Notes under the pieces: model-generated
The model's database searches: none
Told to the model about the DNA's origin: nothing
What the model saw: the letters and a program-made list of their open reading frames with translations, nothing else
NCBI GenBank assembly: GCA_046347015.1
Contig: JAXMHA010000006.1
Span: 113,064 to 177,063 of the forward strand
Length of the DNA: 64,000 nucleotides
Direction of reading: 5' to 3'
From: Dokdonella_A sp046347015
Lineage (GTDB): Bacteria; Pseudomonadota; Gammaproteobacteria; Xanthomonadales; Rhodanobacteraceae
Translations under genes and position numbers: made by a program
In this document: positions 26,502-34,241 of the stretch, in pieces
Numbering within the stretch: the first letter of the stretch is position 1
Layout of the letters: the number at the start of each line of letters is the position of its first letter

Positions 26502-28973
26502 TCAGCCCGGGTGATGGCCGTCGTTGTCGTTGTCCTTGGGATTGCCATGGCCGCCCTTGGACGGGGGTGGCGCCCTGCCTTCATTGCCGCGTGGTGGGGC
26601 CTGGTAGCGAGGCGCGGGTGCGTTGCCGTGCGGCTGCGGACTGATCGCCGCCGGGTAGTTCGGGCGTGGCGGTGCCTGTACCTCGTTGCGCGGAGATGGA
26701 GCGTTGCCACGCGGCTGCGGCGGCGCATGGTTGGGCGCGGAGTAGTTCGCACGCGGTTTCGGCGCTTCGTACCGTGGAGTCGACGCGTTTTCCCGCGGCG
26801 GTGGCGCGCGATAGTTGCCACGATACTGTGCCGGCTCGTTGCGCGACGACGCACCGTTCGTGTCCGGCCGCAGGCCGCGTTCCTGTGGCGAATTGTCGTG
26901 GGGCTTCGGCGCTGCGTGGCCCGGTGCATTCACGTTCGATGACGGCACGTTCCTCGTCCCCATCCGTGGCGCAGTCGAGGCCGGTCGTTCAGTTTGTCCG
27001 GAGCCGGCATGCGGAGCGAACCGCGCCGACGGCAAGGCGTCACCGCCAGTACGCGATTCCGTCGCATTGCGCGGCGCGGTACCCGTGGAACGCGGCGGCG
27101 TGGCCGCCCGTGCGTTCTCCTTCACCGGCGCCGGATTCACTGCATTCCTTGAAGGCGCGTTCACACCCGGATGCGGCGCGAACCGCGCCGATGGCAGCGC
27201 ACCATTGGCGCGGCCGGGCGCCGTCGTCTCGCGCGGCGCGGTCACGCCACGCGGCCCCTCGGGCTTCGCGACCTGCCCCGGGACTGGCCGTGCCGCGGGT
27301 CCATTGGCAGACGGTCTCGTCGCGGATTCCGTCGCGACACCCTTGCCGAGGTTGCCACGCATGGGCAGCGGTTGCGGCTTCGCGGCCGGGTTGGCGACAA
27401 CCCGCACGCGTGTCGCCTCGCGGTTGGCGGCGGTCGCCGGCGGTGCGACTTGCGCGTCCAGCTTGCGCAGCTGGTTGGTTGGCAGCGGGCGACCACCGTT
27501 CTTCTCGATCGCGGTGATGCGCGTGGCGAGCGGAGCGACGCGCGGTGGCGGCGCCGTGCGGGCAATGACCGTGCGTTCGCGTGTCGCGACGGCCGGCATC
27601 GCCTTGGCGCGCACCGCAGTCGCGGCGACCGCGCTGGCAGCGACCGGTGCGATACCGACCCGGCTCACGACGCGGGCATTCGTCAATGCCTGCCGGTTCA
27701 TCTCGACCCGGGCCGCGGCGACCGGCCGCGCGCCGACAAAGACGTTGCGCGGCACCGCGGTCACCGCCGTGACGTTCTGCCGGTACGCATACTTGACGTT
27801 CGTCAGCGGCCGGCCGGCGGCGTAGTTGTTGTACACGTTCGTGATATACGTGTTGTTGATGATCGTCGTGTTGCGGACGTTCGTCACGTTGATGTTGCGG
27901 AAGTAGTTCCGTGAACCGGAGTACCACGGCACGTAGATGTCACGCGGACCGAGCGGGAACCAGCCGACAGGGCCGCTGCCGAACGACACGCTGACGCCGA
28001 CACCGCCGCCGAAGAAGGCGACCATGGCCGGTGCGTAGACCGGCCGTACGCCGATCGGACCCGGGCACCAGCCCCAGCGGTTGCCGATGTACGCCCAGCG
28101 GCCGTAGTGGAACGGTGCAAAACCCCACGGCGCGTTGTCGACCCACGTCCAGCCCCACGGATCGATCCACACCCAATGGCCATAACGGTACGGCGCCCAG
28201 CCGACCGCGACCGTCGTCGGGAACCAGACGTTGCCGTACTCGGGGTAGCTGTCCCACGAACCGTACGTGTCGAGATCGGAGTAACCGATCACCTCGGGGC
28301 TGACATAGCGCCGGGAAATCGACTGGCGGGTTCGTCCTTCGCGCTCGAAGCACCAGCGGTCGAAGCCGTCCTGCGCCGGCATGTCGAGGACTTCGTAGTC
28401 GCGCAGCGCCGAATCGTGGAAGCGGTAGGCGTTTCCCGCGCGCACGATGTAGCTGGCGTTGTTCTCGCCGTACACGCTGCCGGAGCCGTCGAACACCGTG
28501 ACCATTGTCGACCGGCCGTCCGGCGAGATGCCGATCCGGAACTGCCCCGGCTGGGTGACCACGAACGCCAGGGTCGGCGTATCGACCTCGTACGACTGGC
28601 CGGCAAAGACCTGGTCGACGTGCAGGTTCAGCACGCCCTCGGTCAGCTCCATTTGCGCGATCGAATTGTCGAGGTTGATCAGGTTGAAGGCGGTCGAGTC
28701 ATCGAGCCGGACCGTGGCCGCGCCGATCTCGAGTTCCGCCCGACCGTCGTTGCCGGAATAGAGATGGTCGCCGGTGACCAGCGGGCGATTGATGTTGGCT
28801 TCGACCCAATCGCTGCTGCCGGCGGGCTCGAAGCTGACGGCGCCGCCGAGGTAGCTCAGGCGCGCAACGCGGTCGGGCGGATCCTCGGCCCATGCGAGAC
28901 CGCTCATCCCGAGCAGGACCAGCGCAAACCCCGCCAGCCACGCCATGCGTTGGAATTTTCGCACTACGCTCAT
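26502..28973 (-). CDS. Exported FecR-domain / DUF6600 protein with low-complexity tail
   Basis: 823 residues. A signal peptide (MAWLAGFALVLLGMSGLAWA) is followed by a FecR-like beta domain (RVARLSYLGGAVSFEPAG ... VRLDDSTAFNLINLDNS). A Trp/Tyr/Pro-rich block follows in which WxP-type units repeat (VGWAPYRYGHWVWIDPWG, APWGFAPFHYGRWAYIG), the DUF6600 signature. A Tyr/Asn-rich stretch comes next, then ~400 residues rich in Pro, Arg, Ala and Asn with SARFAPH repeats. It is probably periplasmic or surface-associated. The start at 28973 has a GAGGAGA ribosome-binding site. Function unknown. Confidence 0.85.
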   Translation of the reverse strand: MSVVRKFQRMAWLAGFALVLLGMSGLAWAEDPPDRVARLSYLGGAVSFEPAGSSDWVEANINRPLVTGDHLYSGNDGRAELEIGAATVRLDDSTAFNLINLDNSIAQMELTEGVLNLHVDQVFAGQSYEVDTPTLAFVVTQPGQFRIGISPDGRSTMVTVFDGSGSVYGENNASYIVRAGNAYRFHDSALRDYEVLDMPAQDGFDRWCFEREGRTRQSISRRYVSPEVIGYSDLDTYGSWDSYPEYGNVWFPTTVAVGWAPYRYGHWVWIDPWGWTWVDNAPWGFAPFHYGRWAYIGNRWGWCPGPIGVRPVYAPAMVAFFGGGVGVSVSFGSGPVGWFPLGPRDIYVPWYSGSRNYFRNINVTNVRNTTIINNTYITNVYNNYAAGRPLTNVKYAYRQNVTAVTAVPRNVFVGARPVAAARVEMNRQALTNARVVSRVGIAPVAASAVAATAVRAKAMPAVATRERTVIARTAPPPRVAPLATRITAIEKNGGRPLPTNQLRKLDAQVAPPATAANREATRVRVVANPAAKPQPLPMRGNLGKGVATESATRPSANGPAARPVPGQVAKPEGPRGVTAPRETTAPGRANGALPSARFAPHPGVNAPSRNAVNPAPVKENARAATPPRSTGTAPRNATESRTGGDALPSARFAPHAGSGQTERPASTAPRMGTRNVPSSNVNAPGHAAPKPHDNSPQERGLRPDTNGASSRNEPAQYRGNYRAPPPRENASTPRYEAPKPRANYSAPNHAPPQPRGNAPSPRNEVQAPPRPNYPAAISPQPHGNAPAPRYQAPPRGNEGRAPPPSKGGHGNPKDNDNDGHHPG

Positions 28974-29191
28974 CGTGGTCTCCTCATGCCACAGGGCGTC
29001 GACCTTCCGGGTCGGCCACCGGGTTTTCCGGCAGGCCCGGTCGACGTGGGGATATGACAGCTTATTTCCACTGAATGGGGACTTTCCACCTTTCCGGTTT
29101 TGCAATCGCTTGCACTGTCGCTTAAGTCCGATTCAGTGCCGCGGCGCGGCTTGCCCGCAGGGCGGGCCGCCCGCTAACCTTGACGACCGGC
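28974..29191. other. 218-bp intergenic region between the DUF6600 gene and tRNA-Gly
   Basis: Divergent control region without coding potential, locally A+T-richer around 29060-29130. It must contain the promoters for both flanking units. TTGCAA and TTGCAC hexamers occur near 29100-29114, but I cannot pair them convincingly with -10 boxes. Confidence 0.3.
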
Positions 29192-29265
29192 GCGGGTGTC
29201 GTCTAATGGCAAGACAGCAGCTTCCCAAGCTGCGAACGTGGGTTCGATTCCCATCACCCGCTCCA
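29192..29265 (+). tRNA. tRNA-Gly (anticodon CCC)
   Basis: A 74-nt cloverleaf including an encoded CCA. The acceptor arms GCGGGTG and CACCCGC pair fully. The anticodon loop TTCCCAA within AGCAGC...GCTGC gives CCC (reads GGG glycine codons). The T arm GTGGG-TTCGATT-CCCAT is standard. The RimK-like gene starts 69 bp downstream on the same strand. Confidence 0.97.
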
Positions 29266-29333
29266 GCGGGCGCGATGGCGAGCGGCGGGGTGTGGCAATG
29301 CCTGGCAGGGGCCGCGTGGGCAGGGGTTTCCCG

Positions 29334-30260
29334 GTGAAACTCGCAATCCTGTCGCGCAACAGCCGGCTGCACTCAACGATACGGCTGGTGGAAGCCGCCC
29401 GGGCACGCGGCCATCGCGTGCGGGTCCTCGACCCGCTGCGCTGTTACATGCGGATCGCGCCGGGTGAGTTCGCGGTGCACTACAAGGGGCGTGTCGTCTC
29501 CGGATTCGATGCCGTGCTTCCTCGCATCGGCGCGTCGATCACGTTTTACGGAACGGCCGTCCTGCGGCAGTTCGAGATGATCGGCCTCAAGACCCCCAAC
29601 TCTTCGGAGGCCGTGCTCCGGGCCCGCGACAAGCTCGGCGCATTGCAGTTGCTGGCCCGCGCGGGACTTGGCCTGCCCGTCACGGTGTTCGGTGACAACC
29701 CCGACGACACCGCGGACCTGCTCGCGATGCTCGGCGCGCCACCGCATGTCATCAAGCTCAACGAAGGCGCCCAGGGCCAGGGCGTCGTGTTGGGCGAGCA
29801 TCTGCCGGCGTCGCAGGGCGTCATCGAGGCCTTTCGTGGCCTGTATGCGAATTTCCTCGTGCAGGAATTCATCCGCGAGGCTGGCGGCGCCGACGTGCGG
29901 TGCTTCGTCGTCGGCGGCCGAGTCGTCGCCGCCATGCGCCGGCAGGCTCCCGAAGGCGATTTCCGCGCGAACCTCCATCGAGGCGGCAGCGCCTCATCGG
30001 TCGAATTGACCGACGAAGAAGCCACCGTGGCGGTCCGCGCGGCCGGCGTGATCGGCCTCGGCATTGCCGGTGTCGACTTGCTGCGCTCGCGGCGCGGTCC
30101 GCTGGTACTGGAGGTCAATTCATCACCCGGGCTCGAGGGCATCGAAGCGGCAAGCGGCGTCGATGTCGCGAGCTGCGTGATCGACCACTTGGCCGAGCTT
30201 GTGGCGACGCCGTCCGAACGGCGGTCCCGCCCGGCGCCGGCCCGCCGACGGCAGGCTTGA
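29334..30260 (+). CDS. rimK: RimK-family ATP-grasp ligase
   Basis: 308 residues. The N-terminal MKLAILSRNSRLHSTIRLVEAA and LPRIGASITFYGTAVLRQFE are typical of RimK, and the ATP-grasp core shows GLPVTVFGDN, HVIKLNEGAQGQGV (ATP-binding lysine), FIREAGGADVRCFVVGG and the Mg-binding VLEVNSSPGLEGIE. In E. coli RimK adds glutamates to the C-terminus of ribosomal protein S6. GTG 29334 is the start giving the conserved N-terminus; the open frame upstream runs into the tRNA. RimK proper versus a RimK-like paralogue cannot be decided from sequence alone. Confidence 0.87.
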   Translation: MKLAILSRNSRLHSTIRLVEAARARGHRVRVLDPLRCYMRIAPGEFAVHYKGRVVSGFDAVLPRIGASITFYGTAVLRQFEMIGLKTPNSSEAVLRARDKLGALQLLARAGLGLPVTVFGDNPDDTADLLAMLGAPPHVIKLNEGAQGQGVVLGEHLPASQGVIEAFRGLYANFLVQEFIREAGGADVRCFVVGGRVVAAMRRQAPEGDFRANLHRGGSASSVELTDEEATVAVRAAGVIGLGIAGVDLLRSRRGPLVLEVNSSPGLEGIEAASGVDVASCVIDHLAELVATPSERRSRPAPARRRQA

Positions 30261-30277
30261 TTCGGGCCCCGGATTAA

Positions 30278-30310
30278 ACTACGATGATCTACGTAGTAAG
30301 TCTTTCGTAG
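30278..30310. promoter_or_regulatory. Candidate BlaI-type operator cluster
   Basis: ACTACG-N8-CGTAGT (30278-30297) is a perfect 6+6 dyad, with an internal CTACGTAG palindrome (30289-30296) and a further half-site TCGTAG (30305-30310). It lies 85-117 bp before the exported-protein gene that precedes blaI. BlaI/MecI/CopY repressors bind TAC...GTA dyads, so control of this unit by its own BlaI is a reasonable proposal. Confidence 0.4.
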
Positions 30311-30394
30311 CAGTCGCGGAAGATCGGCCCCGAGGATTTGGACCGATGGCCCGCCAGTTCGGGAACCAACCCCATCTTGCCGAGGAAACGAGTC

Positions 30395-30874
30395 ATGAAC
30401 CGCGCTCTCGTCATTGCATTGCTGATTCTCGCCTTGCCGTTGTCTGCCCGGGCCGACGACGACGTCGTCCAGAAACCCATCACGGCCGCCGACCTCACGA
30501 CGTTCGATGCGCAGGTCGCGAAGGTCAAGGAAGAGATGCAACCCGGCGGCGTGTACGAGCACATCAGTCCCACCAGCAAGTCCAAGGTCGACGACGGGTT
30601 TGCCGAACTGCGCACGATGTTGTCGTCACACGTGGGCGGCACGCTGTCGCCGGACGCGAAGGTCGAGATCTTCAACAAGGAAGAACAAGTCAACGCGTTG
30701 CTGCGCCAGAACGACAACAACCGCAAGATCTGCGAACACGTCGCGCCGATCGGCTCGCACATCCCGGTCACCAAGTGCACGACCTATGGCGACCTGATGA
30801 GGAGCCAGCGCAACAACAAGGACGCCTTGCGCGAGTTGAACAAGGCCTACAAGAACTCGGAGGGGGGCGGTTGA
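30395..30874 (+). CDS. Small exported protein linked to the BlaI/M56 pair
   Basis: 159 residues with signal peptide (MNRALVIALLILALPLSARA). The mature protein is helical and acidic/basic mixed. It has a two-cysteine block near its C-terminus (RKICEHVAPIGSHIPVTKCT) in the pattern I/R-C...GS.IP...C that recurs in small secreted Xanthomonadales proteins. It is followed by blaI after 91 bp. No function known; it may be the regulatory target of the BlaI/M56 system. Confidence 0.68.
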   Translation: MNRALVIALLILALPLSARADDDVVQKPITAADLTTFDAQVAKVKEEMQPGGVYEHISPTSKSKVDDGFAELRTMLSSHVGGTLSPDAKVEIFNKEEQVNALLRQNDNNRKICEHVAPIGSHIPVTKCTTYGDLMRSQRNNKDALRELNKAYKNSEGGG

Positions 30875-30965
30875 CGGCTCCGGAGTCGACGGCAGCGGAC
30901 CGCGCGTCCGGGACGTGACCGGCGCGCGCGGCGTACACTCGCAACGAAGCGGGAGGGTTCAGAAG

Positions 30966-31367
30966 ATGTCCTCGCGTCCACGCATGGTTCCGCGGCCAAC
31001 CGAGTCCGAGCTCTCGATCCTCAACGTGCTGTGGGAACGCGGGCCGAGCACGGTCCGCGAAGTCCGCAAGGCGTTGACGCAAGGCGACGATACCGGATAC
31101 ACGACGTCGCTGAAGCTCTTGCAGATCATGCACGGCAAGGGGCTCGTGCAACGCGACGACCACCAGCGCGCCCACGTCTACCGCGCCGCGGTCGACAAGG
31201 AGCGCACGCAGATGCGCTTCCTGCGGGATCTCGTGCAACGTGTGTTCGACGGGTCCTCGTCGAAGCTCGTGCTGCACGCGCTCGGCAGCGGGCCTCCCGC
31301 CACGCGCGAGGAGCTGGAGGAGATCCGGGCGATGCTGGATGATCTCGAGAAAGGGGCACCGCAATGA
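30966..31367 (+). CDS. blaI: BlaI/MecI/CopY-family transcriptional repressor
   Basis: 133 residues, winged helix: PTESELSILNVLWERGPSTVREV, then TGYTTSLKLLQIMHGKGLVQRD (recognition helix with TTxxKxLxxMxxKG) and the C-terminal dimerisation helices FLRDLVQRVFDGSSSKLVLHAL. The start at 30966 removes an atypical N-terminal extension. Its stop overlaps the M56 protease ATG as ATGA. In related systems the M56 partner triggers cleavage or release of BlaI. A TACACT -10 candidate lies at 30934-30939. Confidence 0.92.
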   Translation: MSSRPRMVPRPTESELSILNVLWERGPSTVREVRKALTQGDDTGYTTSLKLLQIMHGKGLVQRDDHQRAHVYRAAVDKERTQMRFLRDLVQRVFDGSSSKLVLHALGSGPPATREELEEIRAMLDDLEKGAPQ

Positions 31368-33115
31368 GCACATTCCTGGCCGGCGCAATGCCCTGGGTGA
31401 TCGACCTCGGCCGGGCGTTGCTGCATTTCGTGTGGCAGGGCGCGGTGATCGGCGCCGTGTACGCGCTGGTCCGTCGGCGGTTGCCGGGCGGCGCCTGCGA
31501 GGCACGCTACAACGCCGGCGTCCTGGCCTTGGCGCTGCTGGCGCTGGCACCGCCGGTGACGTTGTGGTGGTTGCACCTCGCTGCCACCGGCGCAAGCGAT
31601 TCCGCATCCTCGGCCGTGGCGCTCGCATCCATCGCGACGCCCGCCGCCGGGGCTGCAGTCGTGCGGGACCTGTCGCCCGCGAGCCGCGCGCTGTCGTGGG
31701 TGGTCGCCGCGTGGAGCCTCGGCGTGGTGTTGCTGACGGCGCGTGCGCTGCGCGATTGCTGGCGCCTTGACCGGCTTGCGCGCCGTTGCGCCGGCGTCGA
31801 CCCTGCGCTCGAGGGCCTGCTTGCCGGCGTCGCGCGACGATTCGGCATGCGCCGGCCGCCCCGGATCCGTGTTTCCACGACCGTGGGTTCGCCGACACTG
31901 ATCGGTTGGATCAGGCCCGTCCTGCTGCTGCCTGCTGCCGTCGTGCTCGGCTTCCCGCGCGAGCAGATCGAACTGATCCTCGCGCACGAACTGGGGCACA
32001 TCCGGCGCCTCGATCCGCTGGTCAACCTCGCGCAGACCGTACTCGAGACCTTGTATTTCTACCATCCGGTCGTGCACTGGATCTCGCGTGACGTGCGCCA
32101 TGCGCGGGAGCTGTGCTGCGACCACCTCGTGCTCGAAACGATGGCCGCCGACCGGTGCCGCTATGCCCGGACGCTGACCGCACTCGAGGAATTGCGCATC
32201 GAGAACCCGCGCCTCGCCCTCGCCGCGACCGGCGGTGTCCTGCGCGAGCGCGTGCGGCGCATCGTCGCGATATCGGAACCTTCTTTCGCGACGGCGCAAT
32301 CGTGGTCGGGTCGGGGGGTGCTGGTCGCGTGCGTCGCGGCCGCCGGCATGATCGCGATCCGCATCGCCGGGAGCCTCGCGACGCCGCCTCCGCCAGCGCC
32401 GATCGAGGCCTTCGCCGCGGCACCGGTGCCGTACACTGCCGCGATCGCCCTGCAACTCTTCGACATTGTCGTGCATCCGTCGCTCGGACGAATCGCCCCG
32501 CCGCCGATGATGGCGCGCGAGCCACTCGTGCCGGCCACGTTGCCAGCGGAATCCGGAACGACCCGCGGACAGGCGTTGCCGAAACCGGCCGCGGCGCTTG
32601 ATTCCGGGGTTCCCGTGGCGTCGCGGACGGTGCCGGAGCGTGCCGGCGGTGCCGACCGCAGTCTGGCGCTCCGTTCCACGGCATCCAGCCCGGAGTCGAT
32701 TGCGCTGACTGCGCCGCAACCGTTGCCGGCAGCGCCGGCCGAACGAACCGCCGCCGCGGCTCCGGCTTCGGCGACCCACCCGTCAGCCTCGCGCACGCTG
32801 GTGCACCGGGTCGACCCGGTGTGGTCACCCGATGATCGCTGGGGTACACATCCTTTGCGCATCGAACTGGCTTTCGACGTCCTGGCGGATGGGCGCGTCC
32901 GGAACGTGGAAGCCGTGGCTGGCGATCGTGGCAACGAATTCGCGACGGCCGCCATCGCCGCGGTCCGGCAGTGGCGCTTCGCGCCGGGCCCGGAAGCCAC
33001 CGCCGTCCGGCAGACTTTCCAGTTCGAGCCTTCCCGTTCGGGCAGCGCGAGCGGGTCGTCGGCCTGTCAGGAAGTCACCGGCACACGCATTTGCCGGCAC
33101 CCGGGCGTCGATTGA
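31364..33115 (+). CDS. M56 (BlaR1/MecR1-like) membrane metalloprotease fused to a TonB C-terminal domain
   Basis: 583 residues. About four TM segments are visible in the first ~360 residues. The zinc motif HELGH (residues 208-212) lies in a cytoplasmic/membrane loop with downstream RELCCDHLVLE. The last ~95 residues (LRIELAFDVLADGRVRNVEA ... ATAAIAAVRQWRFAPG) form a TonB_C-like domain in place of the penicillin-binding sensor of BlaR1. A Pro/Ala-rich linker joins the two. So a periplasmic signal other than beta-lactam acylation is likely read. Translationally coupled to blaI. Confidence 0.9.
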   Translation: MSTFLAGAMPWVIDLGRALLHFVWQGAVIGAVYALVRRRLPGGACEARYNAGVLALALLALAPPVTLWWLHLAATGASDSASSAVALASIATPAAGAAVVRDLSPASRALSWVVAAWSLGVVLLTARALRDCWRLDRLARRCAGVDPALEGLLAGVARRFGMRRPPRIRVSTTVGSPTLIGWIRPVLLLPAAVVLGFPREQIELILAHELGHIRRLDPLVNLAQTVLETLYFYHPVVHWISRDVRHARELCCDHLVLETMAADRCRYARTLTALEELRIENPRLALAATGGVLRERVRRIVAISEPSFATAQSWSGRGVLVACVAAAGMIAIRIAGSLATPPPPAPIEAFAAAPVPYTAAIALQLFDIVVHPSLGRIAPPPMMAREPLVPATLPAESGTTRGQALPKPAAALDSGVPVASRTVPERAGGADRSLALRSTASSPESIALTAPQPLPAAPAERTAAAAPASATHPSASRTLVHRVDPVWSPDDRWGTHPLRIELAFDVLADGRVRNVEAVAGDRGNEFATAAIAAVRQWRFAPGPEATAVRQTFQFEPSRSGSASGSSACQEVTGTRICRHPGVD

Positions 33116-33254
33116 CGGCAGGTGCGGAAGCCCGAACCTGATTGCCGCCTGGAGCCAGGAGAGGAGCGGCTCGAACACGGGCCCCACAGCGGTTAACGAG
33201 CGCGTGAAGGCGCCTTAACATCGATTTAAGACCGTCGTCCCTATAGTCGGCCCC

Positions 33255-33384
33255 ACTGTAGTTCTGCTCGACACTCCCAATAGTCAGGTCAGGTGACTGG
33301 CAGATTACGGTAATCGGGGCAGTAGCTTTTTGGCCCAAGCGAAGCGCGTTCCCCCCAATGGCGCTTCCTTGGGCCATTTTCTTT
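33255..33384 (+). ncRNA. Candidate structured small RNA with C-rich loops and own terminator
   Basis: Downstream of a TATAGT -10 (33242-33247) the sequence folds well by eye. CTGCTC can close on GGGCAG, enclosing GAC-(C-rich loop ACTCCCAATA)-GTC, AGTCA/TGACT and GATTA/TAATC helices. A long stem follows (33331-33347 with 33361-33376, arms beginning TGGCCCAAG and ending CTTGGGCCA) whose 13-nt loop contains CCCCCC, then TTTTCTTT. Single-stranded C-runs able to pair with GG-rich ribosome-binding sites recall the Xanthomonas sX13 sRNA; homology is not shown. The terminator could alternatively serve the M56 gene. Confidence 0.5.
33331..33384 (+). terminator. Intrinsic terminator with six-C loop
   Basis: A 16-bp stem with a single bulged C, a 13-nt loop (33348-33360) and a downstream TTTTCTTT run (33377-33384). 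It ends either the candidate sRNA or read-through from the M56 gene 215 bp upstream. Confidence 0.82.
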
Positions 33385-33519
33385 GCCCGTCGAAAATCCC
33401 GGCCTGCGGTTCCGCGCCCGGGAATCGGTTCGACCGCGAGTCACCGTGACCGCATCGAGCGGAGTCGCGGCTCGCTGTCACGCTGTCACTGCTCCGCACC
33501 CACGCCGGGTCGTTGCCGG

Positions 33520-33554
33520 TTCTGGCCCAGGGACCTTGGACTATACTTTCCACC
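33520..33554 (+). promoter_or_regulatory. Candidate leaderless promoter of the response-regulator gene
   Basis: TATACT (33542-33547) lies 7 nt before the GTG at 33555, with a weak TTCTGG (33520-33525) 16 bp upstream. There is no Shine-Dalgarno. The predicted start of transcription is at or next to the GTG. Confidence 0.45.
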
Positions 33555-34241
33555 GTGCGCATCCTGGTCGTCGAAGACAACAGCGACATTGCCGCCAACA
33601 TCGGTGATTTCCTTGCCGACAAGGGGCACGTCGTCGACTTCGCCGGTGATGGCGTGACCGGCTTGCACCTCGCGATCGTCAACGACTTCGACGTCATCGT
33701 CCTCGACCTCGGGCTGCCCGGAATGGACGGCATCGAGGTGATTCGCAAGCTGCGACAGGAAGCCAAGCGCCAGACCCCGGTGCTGGTCCTGACAGCGCGC
33801 GACACGCTGGAAAGCAAGCTCGCCGGCTTCGACACCGGCGCCGACGACTACATGGTGAAACCGTTCGCGCTGCAGGAACTGGCGGCGCGGCTCGAAGTGC
33901 TGAGCCGCCGCGGCAAGGGCGCGAAGGGACGGATCCTGCAACTTGCCGACCTGTCCTACAACCTCGATACCCTGACCATCAACCGCGCCGGCAAGTCGAT
34001 CCAGTTGAATCCGATCGGCCTGAAGCTGCTGCAGTCGCTGATGGAAGCCGCGCCTTCGGTCGTCACGCGGCAGGAACTCGAGACCCGCGTCTGGGGCGAG
34101 GAACTTCCGGACAGTGATTCGTTGCGGGTGCACATCCATGGGCTGCGCGCCGCGATCGACAAGCCGTTCGACAAGCCGTTGATCCAGACCCGTCACGGCA
34201 TCGGCTACCGCATGGTCGATCCGGATGCGGTACCCACATAG
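33555..34241 (+). CDS. OmpR/ColR-type response regulator
   Basis: 228 residues. The receiver domain has phospho-acceptor D51 (VIVLDLGLPGMDG), T80 and K102 (YMVKPFAL). The C-terminal winged helix ends with the OmpR-class SLRVHIHGLRAAIDKPF...IQTRHGIGYRM. Overall it looks close to ColR/VgrR-like regulators of Xanthomonadales, but the exact orthologue is uncertain. GTG start with a -10 box immediately upstream. The 3' end overlaps the sensor-kinase gene by 17 bp. Confidence 0.92.
   Translation: MRILVVEDNSDIAANIGDFLADKGHVVDFAGDGVTGLHLAIVNDFDVIVLDLGLPGMDGIEVIRKLRQEAKRQTPVLVLTARDTLESKLAGFDTGADDYMVKPFALQELAARLEVLSRRGKGAKGRILQLADLSYNLDTLTINRAGKSIQLNPIGLKLLQSLMEAAPSVVTRQELETRVWGEELPDSDSLRVHIHGLRAAIDKPFDKPLIQTRHGIGYRMVDPDAVPT

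Larger units (their letters stand above)
33116..33554 (+). other. 439-bp intergenic region holding a candidate sRNA and the response-regulator promoter
   Basis: No protein-coding frame. It contains the structured element at 33255-33384 with a strong terminator, and the proposed leaderless promoter at 33542-33547. The first ~100 bp include TTAACA (33215-33220) and TATAGT (33242-33247). Their 21-bp spacing is longer than ideal. Confidence 0.5.
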
